Source: CAG-307 sp964524125
GTDB taxonomy: Bacteria > Bacillota_I > Bacilli_A > Acholeplasmatales > Anaeroplasmataceae
DNA length: 41,785 nt
Direction: 5' to 3'
NCBI GenBank assembly: GCA_964524125.1
Contig: CAZGBY010000005.1
Span: forward strand, 1-41,785
Position numbers and translations under genes: made by a program. Below are positions 22,952-31,435 of the stretch, one piece after another (within the stretch, counting starts at the first letter, position 1; each line of letters starts with the position of its first letter). The notes under the pieces are model-generated. The model saw only the letters and a program-made list of their open reading frames with translations. It was not told the DNA's origin and did no database searches.

Positions 22952-25201
22952 TTATTCCTCTCTTTCAAATAGTTCATTAATTTGATCAAGTGTCATTAAA
23001 AGTTCTCTGCCTTTCGTTCCTTGTTTACCACTAACTACTCCCATTTCTTCAAGCGCGGATACAATACGAGATGCTCTATTAAATCCCAGATTAAATTGTT
23101 GTTGTAACATATTAATTGAACAAGTTTCAGATTCAACAAAATAGCGTGACACTTGATATAAAAGTTCTGCTGATTCACCATTATTTTGTGGTGAACCAAA
23201 TGAATCACTTTCAAATTTAGCCTTTAAAGTAGCGTGATCCATTAAATAATCAGGTTCAGCTTCAGCTTTGATAAAGTCAGTTACAAAGTCAATTTCACTA
23301 TCAGGCATGTATGAACCTTGCAAACGAGATGTACCAACGTTTTTAATTAACATATCACCTTTACCAAGTAAAGCTTCAGCTCCACCTTCATCTAAAATTG
23401 TAAACGAGTCAACTTGAGATGTAACTCTAAATGCTAGTCTTGTTGGAATATTATTTTTTATTGTTCCCTTTACTACATCTGTTGTAGGTCTTTGAGTTGC
23501 ACAAATTAAATGAATACCTGCAGCACGTGCTTTTTGTGTTAATCTTTGAATAGAATCTTCAACATCTGAAGAACACACTTGCATTAAATCAGCAAGTTCA
23601 TCTATAATAATTACAATGTAAGGAATTTTCTTCATAGATACGTCAGATTTACACTTTTCATTAAAATCTTTAATAGATCTTACACGATTTTGGGCAAATG
23701 CACTATATCTTCTTTCCATTTCATCAACAGACCATTTTAAAGCTTCTGAAGCCATTTTCGCGTCAGAAATTACAGGTGTAATTAAATGAGGAAGATCATT
23801 ATAAGTAATTAATTCTACTTGTTTAGGGTCAACTAAAATTAGTTTTAACTCATCAGGTCTATTTTTAAGAAGTAAGCTTACTAAAATAGTATTAATACAA
23901 ACAGACTTACCACTACCTGTTGATCCAGCCACAAGTCCATGAGGCCAAGATGAAATGTCTGATGTAATAATTTTTCCATCAATATCTTTTCCTAATGAAA
24001 CATTAAGAGGTTTTCCATCATTAATAAACGCTTCATCTACAATATCTCCAAACCATACTGTTTGCGTTTTATCATTAGGCACTTCTATACCAATTGTTCT
24101 TTTTCCAGGAATAGGTGCTTGAATACGAATAGCTGTAACCCCTAAATTAGCTTGGAATGTATCTTGTAAATTCGCAACCTTTTTAACATTAATACCATTT
24201 TGAAGTTGGATTTCATAACGAGTAAATGTAGGTCCCTTAGTAAAGTTTACAACTTCACCTGAAATATCAAATGATGACAATGTATCATTAATAATTTCTT
24301 TCTTTTCAGTTACCCAACCAGGTAATTCTTCATCGCTTGCAGATGTTTTAGTAAATCTATCAAATGGTGGAAGTTCATAATTTTTGTAAGGATTAACACT
24401 TTGAGGAATTTTGTCTTCTTTTTTAGTTTCAACAACTTTAGGTGCCTCATCAACAAATGGTTTTTCTTCTATAAATTCATCTTCACCTTTTTCTTTTTCT
24501 TCACGAGGAATAAAAGGTGTTGAATATTTAGAAACCTCTTCTTGTTCATTTTTTGTTCTTCTTATAATATTAGTAAAAGTTTTTTCTTTTTTCTCTTCTA
24601 CTTTAAAAAATTCATCTTCATCATCTGTAATTTCAATAGTAGGATGAAGTGTTTCAAACTCTAAATTATTATTTGAATTATTAGTTTGATTTATACTATC
24701 AAATCCAAAATCAAATCCTTCATTAGAATCATCTGAAGTTGTATTAATTTGATTTTTTTCTTCAATTATTTCTTCTTTAGGTGTAATTTCTTCTTTTTGT
24801 TGAATAAATGAAAATGAAATTGGTTCTTCATCTGATTTTTTAGTACTTTTTTTATTTACTGTAATATTTTTTCCATATACTTCTTTGGCTGTGTTTAAAT
24901 TAATTTGTTGGAATTCAGGAAATTTAGTTCCATACTTATTAAGTAAATCATCTTCTGTAACTTTTTTATCTTTATCATCTCTAAAGTTATCATATACATG
25001 GTTAACATCTACACCAAGCATTGCATTATCTATATATGTAGAAATATCCTTAATACCAGTTCCATATAAAGAAGACGCAAATTCAGATTTTTGAAATTTA
25101 CCCTTAGCTATTTTAAGACCTGATAAAGAATCTTCCACTTGAGGTATTACAAATTTTGTTTTTGTACATTGAATAATTGGCTTATTTTTCTTTAAACTCA
25201 T
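22952..25201 (-). CDS. ftsK: FtsK/SpoIIIE DNA translocase lacking the N-terminal membrane domain
   Basis: 749 aa. Residues 1-290 are a charged Glu/Lys/Asn-rich region with no hydrophobic segment at all, where FtsK and SpoIIIE have four membrane helices. The motor then follows: alpha domain (about 300-400), Walker A GSTGSGKS near 424-432, VDPKQVEL, Walker B IIIDELADLM near 534 and ATQRPTTDVVKG. The gamma winged helix (from about 680) that reads polar DNA motifs closes the protein. It pumps chromosomal DNA during division. ATG 25201 has AAGGAG; the start cannot be extended because the one-TM gene ends 4 nt upstream. Loss of the anchor suggests recruitment by a partner. Confidence 0.93.
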   Translation of the reverse strand: MSLKKNKPIIQCTKTKFVIPQVEDSLSGLKIAKGKFQKSEFASSLYGTGIKDISTYIDNAMLGVDVNHVYDNFRDDKDKKVTEDDLLNKYGTKFPEFQQINLNTAKEVYGKNITVNKKSTKKSDEEPISFSFIQQKEEITPKEEIIEEKNQINTTSDDSNEGFDFGFDSINQTNNSNNNLEFETLHPTIEITDDEDEFFKVEEKKEKTFTNIIRRTKNEQEEVSKYSTPFIPREEKEKGEDEFIEEKPFVDEAPKVVETKKEDKIPQSVNPYKNYELPPFDRFTKTSASDEELPGWVTEKKEIINDTLSSFDISGEVVNFTKGPTFTRYEIQLQNGINVKKVANLQDTFQANLGVTAIRIQAPIPGKRTIGIEVPNDKTQTVWFGDIVDEAFINDGKPLNVSLGKDIDGKIITSDISSWPHGLVAGSTGSGKSVCINTILVSLLLKNRPDELKLILVDPKQVELITYNDLPHLITPVISDAKMASEALKWSVDEMERRYSAFAQNRVRSIKDFNEKCKSDVSMKKIPYIVIIIDELADLMQVCSSDVEDSIQRLTQKARAAGIHLICATQRPTTDVVKGTIKNNIPTRLAFRVTSQVDSFTILDEGGAEALLGKGDMLIKNVGTSRLQGSYMPDSEIDFVTDFIKAEAEPDYLMDHATLKAKFESDSFGSPQNNGESAELLYQVSRYFVESETCSINMLQQQFNLGFNRASRIVSALEEMGVVSGKQGTKGRELLMTLDQINELFEREE

Positions 25202-25205
25202 AATA

Positions 25206-26105
25206 TTACTCCTTATCTTTCTTAAAAATACTAAAAATACTTTTTTTATTTTTTAATTTATCATTTTTGGGTTCTTCAAGTAAAATTCTATTATTAACTT
25301 GAGAGTATTCATCTTTACTTTCAACAACTTCTAAATTATCATTTTTTAATTGTTCATTCAAATCACTTTGAATATCAGATACAAGTTTATCAATACCACT
25401 ATCAATATCAACAACTGTATCAAATACAGCTTTAGAATAAATTTTATAAGTTTCCTCACCACATGTAGCAATAATTATTAAACATAATTTTTTTATTGCG
25501 AAATTAAGAGATTTATCAATAACTGCTTTTCTTGCCCAATAAACAGGATTTACAATATTTACAACTTTTTTAGCAGCTGATATTGCTTCTAAAACTTTAT
25601 ATTTCTTAGTCGCTTTTACAATAGAGTTAGCTTCTATCTTTTCTTTGATTTCTGTCATACCGATGATTTGAGATACTTTTAATTTTCTAAATAGTCTCAA
25701 TCCTCTAGCATCTAAAATTTCATCAAGTCTATTAGAAATATAGACTGTTAACATTAATACTTCATCTATAGATAATTCATATAAAGGTCTTTTTGAATCC
25801 GGATAATATTTTTTAGCAATATTTAAAATTAATTCATAAGAAAGATCTTTACAATATACTAAATTAGAATTAGCACCCTTTAGTGATTTATCTTTAAATA
25901 TTTGTTGGGCTTCATGTATCATTAATTTAACCTCTTCATCAGTTAAATTATTTTGTGTAGATTTTACGACAATATTATTCTTCCTAACAGAAGATAGGAC
26001 TAAAATTAAATAAAGTAATACCGCAAGCGAAAGTCCAATTCCAAGTCCAATTAAAAAACTAAAAAGGAGAGGTAGATTAAATTCAATTAAAAATATATTT
26101 AGCAT
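25206..26105 (-). CDS. One-TM protein of unknown function, upstream of ftsK
   Basis: 299 aa. One strong membrane helix at the N-terminus (about 10-35, LLFSFLIGLGIGLSLAVLLYLILVL), then a mostly helical cytoplasmic region. That region includes a second hydrophobic stretch, IKKLCLIIIATCGEETYKIY, which might dip into the membrane, and a Lys-rich tail. The family is not recognised. ATG 26105 is used because AAAGGAGGAG sits before it; the frame to 26126 begins upstream of the predicted transcript start. The 4-nt gap to ftsK makes a functional link likely: it could anchor the soluble FtsK at the membrane. That is inference only. Confidence 0.65.
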   Translation of the reverse strand: MLNIFLIEFNLPLLFSFLIGLGIGLSLAVLLYLILVLSSVRKNNIVVKSTQNNLTDEEVKLMIHEAQQIFKDKSLKGANSNLVYCKDLSYELILNIAKKYYPDSKRPLYELSIDEVLMLTVYISNRLDEILDARGLRLFRKLKVSQIIGMTEIKEKIEANSIVKATKKYKVLEAISAAKKVVNIVNPVYWARKAVIDKSLNFAIKKLCLIIIATCGEETYKIYSKAVFDTVVDIDSGIDKLVSDIQSDLNEQLKNDNLEVVESKDEYSQVNNRILLEEPKNDKLKNKKSIFSIFKKDKE

Positions 26106-26124
26106 ATTAACTCCTCCTTTTTTC

Positions 26125-26154
26125 ATTTATAGTATAATTATACTATAAATTCAA
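26125..26154 (-). promoter_or_regulatory. Promoter of the one-TM/ftsK/lepB operon inside a 26-bp palindrome
   Basis: On minus, TTGAAT (26149-26154), 17-bp spacer, TATAAA (26126-26131). Positions 26125-26150 form a perfect palindrome centred on TATAATTATA, so it is also a candidate operator covering the spacer and -10. Confidence 0.65.
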
Positions 26155-26196
26155 AGTTAGTTAAAGATTTAAATGATAAAATTATCAGTTGATTTA

Positions 26197-26225
26197 TTGA
26201 AATTTCAGATTAATTATGTAATAAT
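26197..26225 (+). promoter_or_regulatory. Promoter of the HAD phosphatase gene
   Basis: TTGAAA, 17-bp spacer, AATAAT with a TG extension (TGTAATAAT). The ATG is 18 bp downstream, with GGGATGATG before it. Confidence 0.55.
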
Positions 26226-26243
26226 AAATAAAGGGATGATGTT

Positions 26244-27062
26244 ATGGAAAATAAAATATTCGTATTTGATATTGATGGTACATTATTACCATCAAATGGT
26301 GAATTTAGTAAAAAAACAATTAACTATTTAAGAAATTTAGAAGATAAAAACAATTTAGTTGTACTCGCAAGTGGTAGAGGTTACCATGATTTAATATTAT
26401 TACATCAAAAATTAGGACTTAAAAGTCCTATGATTTCATCAAATGGCGCTACACTTACTTTTTTTGACAATCACCATAATGTTACAATGTCTATAAGAGA
26501 TGATATAATAAAGGATTTATTTAATAATTTTAAAGAAATTATTATTTCTTCTTATTATTCATATTTAAACAAATTATTTATATATAATAAAATGGATAAA
26601 TTATCATTCTTATATAAAATTAAAGCAGATTCTATTATTATAGAAGGAGCGTTTAATGAAATTACACTTGAAAATCCTAATTCAATTTATTTTATATTAG
26701 ACAACTGTAAAAAAGAGATTTTCTTTAATTATATAAATGATAGATATTCTAATGAAATTAATATTACAGAATATGGTCATGATGCAAAATATTCTATTAC
26801 AATTCTTGATTTGAAAAATACTAATAAAGCATACGCCATACTTGAAATGCTAATGATATTAAATAAAAAAGAATCAGATACGATCATCTTTGGCGATAAT
26901 TACCAAGATATTAATATGCTAAAACTTGAAGGTATAACTGTATCTATGATAAATGGTACAATTGAAGCTAAGAATACAGCTAAATACATAACTTTTAAAG
27001 ATAATAATAATGATGGAGTAGTTGATTTTATTGACTATTTAGAACAAAAAGGGCTTATTTAG
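26244..27062 (+). CDS. HAD-superfamily Cof-type phosphatase
   Basis: 272 aa. Motif I is FDIDGTLL (nucleophile Asp 9, acid Asp 11), motif II ASGRG, motif IV FGDNYQDINML, and the C2B cap lies between them, as in Cof/YidA sugar- and flavin-phosphate phosphatases. Cytoplasmic. Motif III Lys is less clear by eye. Its TAG lies inside the loop of a hairpin shared with the convergent MutS-like gene. Substrate unknown. Confidence 0.9.
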   Translation: MENKIFVFDIDGTLLPSNGEFSKKTINYLRNLEDKNNLVVLASGRGYHDLILLHQKLGLKSPMISSNGATLTFFDNHHNVTMSIRDDIIKDLFNNFKEIIISSYYSYLNKLFIYNKMDKLSFLYKIKADSIIIEGAFNEITLENPNSIYFILDNCKKEIFFNYINDRYSNEINITEYGHDAKYSITILDLKNTNKAYAILEMLMILNKKESDTIIFGDNYQDINMLKLEGITVSMINGTIEAKNTAKYITFKDNNNDGVVDFIDYLEQKGLI

Positions 27063-27071
27063 GCCCTTTTT
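27046..27071. terminator. Bidirectional terminator lying in both coding ends
   Basis: 9-bp stem AAAAAGGGC / GCCCTTTTT (27046-27054, 27063-27071). The 8-base loop holds both stop codons: TAG (27060-27062, plus) and TAA (27059-27061, minus). Confidence 0.85.
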
Positions 27072-28828
27072 TCTTCTTCATCAATAATTCCTGCAATCTT
27101 CAAAAGATAAATAGCATTTCTTGTTTGAGATATACCAGTTCTCATTTTATAATCAAACATTATCTTATCATTTTCATAATGTTCTAAGAAATAGAAATTT
27201 TTAACTCCTTCTAAAGAACATAATTCACTATCATGGGTTGTAATAATAGCATATGCATTACTATTTATAAGCTTATTTGCAAATGATGAAGCTCCTGTAA
27301 TTCTATCTTTAGTATTAGTACCTTTAAATATTTCATCAACAAGTACAATCATAGGTTTATTTTCTTTTAAATAATTACAGATATCTTTAACTCTTAATAT
27401 TTCACCATAGAATGTAGAAATATTATTATTAACATCATCAACTACTTTCATAGATGTAAACAACTTACAAATAGGTGCTTCAAAGGATGTAGCACAAACA
27501 TTTGCTCCAGATAAAAATAGTACATAATTAACACCTATAGCGCGCATAAATGTTGTTTTACCACTCATATTAGAACCAGTTATGATATTACACCCTTTAA
27601 ATTCGAAGCTATTAGGTACACATTTATCTTCAGATATTAAAGGATGTTTAATTTCTTCAAATTTAAATTCTTTACTTACATTAGGTCTTACTGATGTGTG
27701 AACAATATTTACAGTAGCTAAAGACATTAATTCTTCTATATGACCGATTGAAATGATAGCTTCTTTAAAATCATTTTCATATTTATTTTGCCAACCTTTA
27801 AATAATAAAACTAAGAATCCATCTAAAAGTATTGTACCATTAAATATTACTTGAAAGATTATATTATTTCTACTATTTAAGAAACCTGATATTAATTTAA
27901 ATGATTTAATAGATTTGCTATTTAATTTCTTAATTTTATCTTGATATTCATTTAATAGTTTTGATGAATATTCTTTAGATTGAATTTCATCTAGCAAATA
28001 ATTATATCCATAAAACGAAGTATTTATTTGTTGCATAGACGCACCTAAACTATCCGCTTCTTTATAGATAATTTTACCAAGTAAGAAACCTATAAATATT
28101 ATAATTAAAGGAAAATATAGCCCTAAATATCTTAGACAAGTTAATACTATTGAACAAATAAATACTAATATAAAAATTAGATTAATGATCAATTTGTTTT
28201 TATTAAACTCAATATCATTTGAAAGAAGATTAAAAGCATTTTCAAGTGAAGATATTTTTTTCTTATCATTTTCTTGTGAAAATTTAATAGCTTTAGCCTC
28301 AACAGAGATAGTATCATCTAATTTAGACGATAGTTCTTCTATAGTATCTTGTCTTAATATTAACTCTTCTTCTTTAATTATATTAGCACTTAAAGAATTA
28401 GATAAAAATTTTCTTCCATATGGTGTTTTAGCAAAAGATAAATATCCGAATAATCCTCCATATCCATAAAGATCTAAGTCAGATGATAGAAAATCATCAG
28501 GTTTTAAGTCTTGAGCTTTATCACAAGTTTTTTTATAAGATTCATCAAATCTTAATAGATAATTATTAATAACTGTTATTTTATAATTAGTATCTTCTAC
28601 TATTTTTAAATATTTATGATGATATATTGAAATTGCAATATATCCTATTAAAGAAATTATAGGCATAATAAAATATATTTTAGTTCTTAAGCATGCAAGA
28701 ATCAATAATGAAATAGTTAAGAAAAATAAGAATAATCTAATTCTTGAAATATTATCTTTTGTTTTAGTATTAACTAAAATAATATCTTCATATTCTTTTT
28801 TTAGATCTAATAATTTTTGTTTTTTCAT
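27059..28828 (-). CDS. MutS-family ATPase with membrane segments
   Basis: 589 aa. Only the MutS ATPase (domain V) part is conserved: Walker A GSNMSGKTT near 417-425, VLVDEIFKGTNT near 498 and a trailing TTHD. The N-terminal half has two pairs of hydrophobic helices (about 26-66 and 213-252) joined by helical segments, so it is membrane-anchored and lacks the mismatch-binding and connector domains. It is therefore not the mismatch repair protein MutS or MutS2. Function unknown; such proteins occur in gut Firmicutes and Bacteroidetes. Its ATG overlaps the recX stop by 4 nt. Confidence 0.85.
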   Translation of the reverse strand: MKKQKLLDLKKEYEDIILVNTKTKDNISRIRLFLFFLTISLLILACLRTKIYFIMPIISLIGYIAISIYHHKYLKIVEDTNYKITVINNYLLRFDESYKKTCDKAQDLKPDDFLSSDLDLYGYGGLFGYLSFAKTPYGRKFLSNSLSANIIKEEELILRQDTIEELSSKLDDTISVEAKAIKFSQENDKKKISSLENAFNLLSNDIEFNKNKLIINLIFILVFICSIVLTCLRYLGLYFPLIIIFIGFLLGKIIYKEADSLGASMQQINTSFYGYNYLLDEIQSKEYSSKLLNEYQDKIKKLNSKSIKSFKLISGFLNSRNNIIFQVIFNGTILLDGFLVLLFKGWQNKYENDFKEAIISIGHIEELMSLATVNIVHTSVRPNVSKEFKFEEIKHPLISEDKCVPNSFEFKGCNIITGSNMSGKTTFMRAIGVNYVLFLSGANVCATSFEAPICKLFTSMKVVDDVNNNISTFYGEILRVKDICNYLKENKPMIVLVDEIFKGTNTKDRITGASSFANKLINSNAYAIITTHDSELCSLEGVKNFYFLEHYENDKIMFDYKMRTGISQTRNAIYLLKIAGIIDEEEKRA

Positions 28829-29439
28829 AAGTCCTCCTTTAAATTAGATACAATCATATCATAATCATATCCTTTATTAAGTAAAGATTTAATAATCTTA
28901 TTTCTTTTTTTATATTTATCTTCATCTTTAATCGAAAAAGTTAACTTATTAATTAATTTATCTAAATTATCATAAATTTTATCTTTATATAGATTAAAAT
29001 CAATTCTTTTAATTATATTTTGATTTATATTAACACTATAAGCTTTACTAATAATATATTTAGGACCATATGACATATCTAAATAATGACAAATAAAGTC
29101 ATTTAAATATTTATGATCATCAATTAAATTATGCTCTGTTAAATATAAAATCACTTTATTTGCAACATCTTTATCTGCACCTTTTTTTATTAAATATTGT
29201 TCAATCATATAGCTATTTTTATAATATTTATTTATATAGCAAATAGCGTTTTCTAAATAATTATAGAACTCTACACTATTTAATATATCTTCAAATTCAT
29301 CTAAACCAAACTCTTTATTTTCATAAATTTTATTATCAATGATAAACTTTTCAGTTACATTTAATATTATATCATTTGATAATAAAACTTCATATTTCTT
29401 CCTATTTTTTTTAATATTTAATATTTTAATCATATTCAC
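28825..29439 (-). CDS. recX: RecX-family regulator of RecA
   Basis: 204 aa, helical tandem-repeat protein that modulates RecA filaments. RecX features are AICYINKYYKNSYMIEQYLIKKG, HNLIDDHKYLNDFI and YGPKYIISKA, with the final repeat KIIKSLLNKGYDYDMI. Sequence is divergent. GTG 29439 has AGAGG six bases upstream; an ATG at 29433 would be too close to a ribosome site. It overlaps yitT by 14 nt and the MutS-like gene by 4 nt, so the three are translationally coupled. recA is not in the window. Confidence 0.85.
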   Translation of the reverse strand: MNMIKILNIKKNRKKYEVLLSNDIILNVTEKFIIDNKIYENKEFGLDEFEDILNSVEFYNYLENAICYINKYYKNSYMIEQYLIKKGADKDVANKVILYLTEHNLIDDHKYLNDFICHYLDMSYGPKYIISKAYSVNINQNIIKRIDFNLYKDKIYDNLDKLINKLTFSIKDEDKYKKRNKIIKSLLNKGYDYDMIVSNLKEDL

Positions 29440-30295
29440 CTATTACCTCTTTAGTTTGACTCATAAATGTAAATGCGTGTTCATCAATTTGATGTATTTT
29501 ATCATTCAATTTATAAGCTTCATTATTATCTAAAGTACAAATCAACATAACTAGATCTTGACCTGTATAACCACCCTTTACATTAGTTTCTGTAACTCCA
29601 CGTTTTACTTCTTTGTATATCATTTCTTTCATTTCATTAGGACGAGATGTAATAATATATGCTGTTCTTCTTGATTTAGCATTTAATGCAATAAAGTCTA
29701 CTATAAAACCTATTAAATATACTGCAATAAGTCCAAATACTACACCTTCAATACCATAAATAGTATTTTCTTTAATGAAAAAACCTGATATTAAAATAAT
29801 TACCCAATCAGTTAAATACATTGTTTTTGAATAGGGAATATGCAAATATTTAGTCATTATTTTTTGTACTATATCCATACCACCAGTAGTTGCATTACAT
29901 CTAAAGCAAATACCTAAACCAATAGCCGTAAATACACTTGAAACTATCATAGATATTAAATACCAATTTGATTTATTAATTCCATTTAAAAATATATAAG
30001 GGTCAGATGTTTTTTCAAGTATAAATATAAATACTGGAGACGCAAGAGATGCATATACTGTTTTTAAGAAAAAATCACGACCTAGTAAAATATAACCTAA
30101 AATTAGTAAAACAACATTTATTATTAACATAAATATTGATGGAGAAAATGGTAAAATTGGTTCAAATAATATCATAAGTCCTGTTACTCCACCAGTAACT
30201 AATTTAGTTGGTTCTAAGAAAAAATGATATGACACTGATATTAATAAAACACCTAGAGTTATTCCTAAAAAATCTTTAATTCTTTTAACACTCAA
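29426..30295 (-). CDS. YitT-family membrane protein (DUF161 + DUF2179)
   Basis: 289 aa. Five or so membrane segments in the N-terminal 200 residues include the family signatures KLVTGGVTGLMIL and CNATTGGMDIV. A cytoplasmic DUF2179 domain follows (RTAYIITSRPNEMKEMIYKEVKRGVT). Transport is assumed for the family, but the substrate is not established. The only usable start is TTG 30295, with GGGGATGA upstream that overlaps the prfB stop. Third gene of the secA operon. Confidence 0.9.
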   Translation of the reverse strand: MSVKRIKDFLGITLGVLLISVSYHFFLEPTKLVTGGVTGLMILFEPILPFSPSIFMLIINVVLLILGYILLGRDFFLKTVYASLASPVFIFILEKTSDPYIFLNGINKSNWYLISMIVSSVFTAIGLGICFRCNATTGGMDIVQKIMTKYLHIPYSKTMYLTDWVIILISGFFIKENTIYGIEGVVFGLIAVYLIGFIVDFIALNAKSRRTAYIITSRPNEMKEMIYKEVKRGVTETNVKGGYTGQDLVMLICTLDNNEAYKLNDKIHQIDEHAFTFMSQTKEVIGEYD

Positions 30296-30299
30296 AATT

Positions 30300-31391
30300 T
30301 CATCCCCTTGCGTGCATTTTTAAATAAGCAGTAATAAATTCATCAATATTTCCATCCATTACCGATTGAATATTACCTGTTTCATATTCAGTACGATGAT
30401 CTTTTACTAAGGTATATGGACAAAATACATAAGATCTAATTTGAGAACCCCATCCTATGTCTAATTGTTCACCTTTTAGTTTACGGAGTTCCTCTTGTTC
30501 TTGTTGAATTTTAAGTTCAAATAATTTAGATTTTAAAACTTTAAGTGCTGTTTCTTTATTCTTTATTTGACTTCTTTCATTTTGGCATGTAATAACTATA
30601 TTAGTAGGAAGGTGAGTAATTCTTACAGCTGAATAGGTTGTATTTACACCTTGACCACCCGCTCCTGATGAACAATATGTATCTACTCTTATATCTTCAT
30701 CTTTAATTTCAATAGTATTATCATTATCTATTACAGGAGCTACATCTATACTTGAAAATGAAGTGTGACGACGTTTGTTAGAATCAAATGGAGATATACG
30801 AACAAGTCTATGAACACCACGTTCTGATTTTAGCAAGCCATAAGCATATGGGCCTGTAATTTCAACAGTTGCGGATTTAATACCAGCTTCACCTGGTTGA
30901 TAATCAATTGTATTAAATTTAAAACCTTTTAATTGACAATATCTTTGATACATTCTGTATAGCATTAAAGCCCAGTCCATAGATTCTGTACCACCAGCTC
31001 CTGGATGGAATTCCATAATAACACCCATATTGTCATATTTACCTGATAAAGTAATTAATATATCCAATTCATTTTTTCTTTTTTCAAAAGATATGATTTC
31101 ATCTTCAAGTAAATTTTTATATTCTTCTTCATCGATTAAATCAATAATATCTTTCATATCTTTTAATTTATTATTCATTTCATTATATATAGATATTTTT
31201 TCTTTAACTTCATTAAATTCTTTTATAACTTTATTTGCATTATCTGGGTCATTCCATAAATTCATATCTGATGTAATTTTTGATAGTTTTTCATACTTGT
31301 CTTTTATGTCTTCAATTTTTAATGCTTGATGAATATCTAAAATCCAAGTTTCAAATGTGTTTAGATACTTATTAATTTCATATTTTTCCAT
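30300..31391 (-). CDS. prfB: Peptide chain release factor 2, without programmed frameshift
   Basis: 363 aa, recognises UAA and UGA. RF2 marks: the SPF tripeptide in VRISPFDSNKRRHTSF, the catalytic GGQ in SGAGGQGVNTTYSA, and GAGGTESMDWALMLYRMY. In many bacteria an in-frame UGA near codon 25 demands a +1 frameshift for autoregulation. Here the frame is open from ATG 31391 (GGAGG upstream) to the TGA stop, so that control is absent. It follows secA, as in Bacillus, but a terminator lies between. Presence of RF2 shows the standard code. Confidence 0.96.
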   Translation of the reverse strand: MEKYEINKYLNTFETWILDIHQALKIEDIKDKYEKLSKITSDMNLWNDPDNANKVIKEFNEVKEKISIYNEMNNKLKDMKDIIDLIDEEEYKNLLEDEIISFEKRKNELDILITLSGKYDNMGVIMEFHPGAGGTESMDWALMLYRMYQRYCQLKGFKFNTIDYQPGEAGIKSATVEITGPYAYGLLKSERGVHRLVRISPFDSNKRRHTSFSSIDVAPVIDNDNTIEIKDEDIRVDTYCSSGAGGQGVNTTYSAVRITHLPTNIVITCQNERSQIKNKETALKVLKSKLFELKIQQEQEELRKLKGEQLDIGWGSQIRSYVFCPYTLVKDHRTEYETGNIQSVMDGNIDEFITAYLKMHARG

Positions 31392-31411
31392 ATATAAGCC
31401 TCCATTATTGG

Positions 31412-31435
31412 AAAAAAGCTCCGAAGAGCTTTTTT
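31412..31435 (-). terminator. UUCG-loop terminator between secA and prfB
   Basis: 10-bp stem AAAAAAGCTC / GAGCTTTTTT with a TTCG tetraloop on minus (31426-31435 with 31412-31421). It begins in the secA stop codon. Probably lowers, rather than ends, transcription into prfB, since no promoter fits in the gap. Confidence 0.8.

Noticed and set aside
27059..28828. MutS2 or mismatch repair MutS
   Set aside because: No mismatch-recognition, clamp or Smr domains; membrane helices instead.
30300..31391. Programmed +1 frameshift in prfB
   Set aside because: No in-frame TGA or CTTTGA slip site in the first 30 codons; the frame is continuous.
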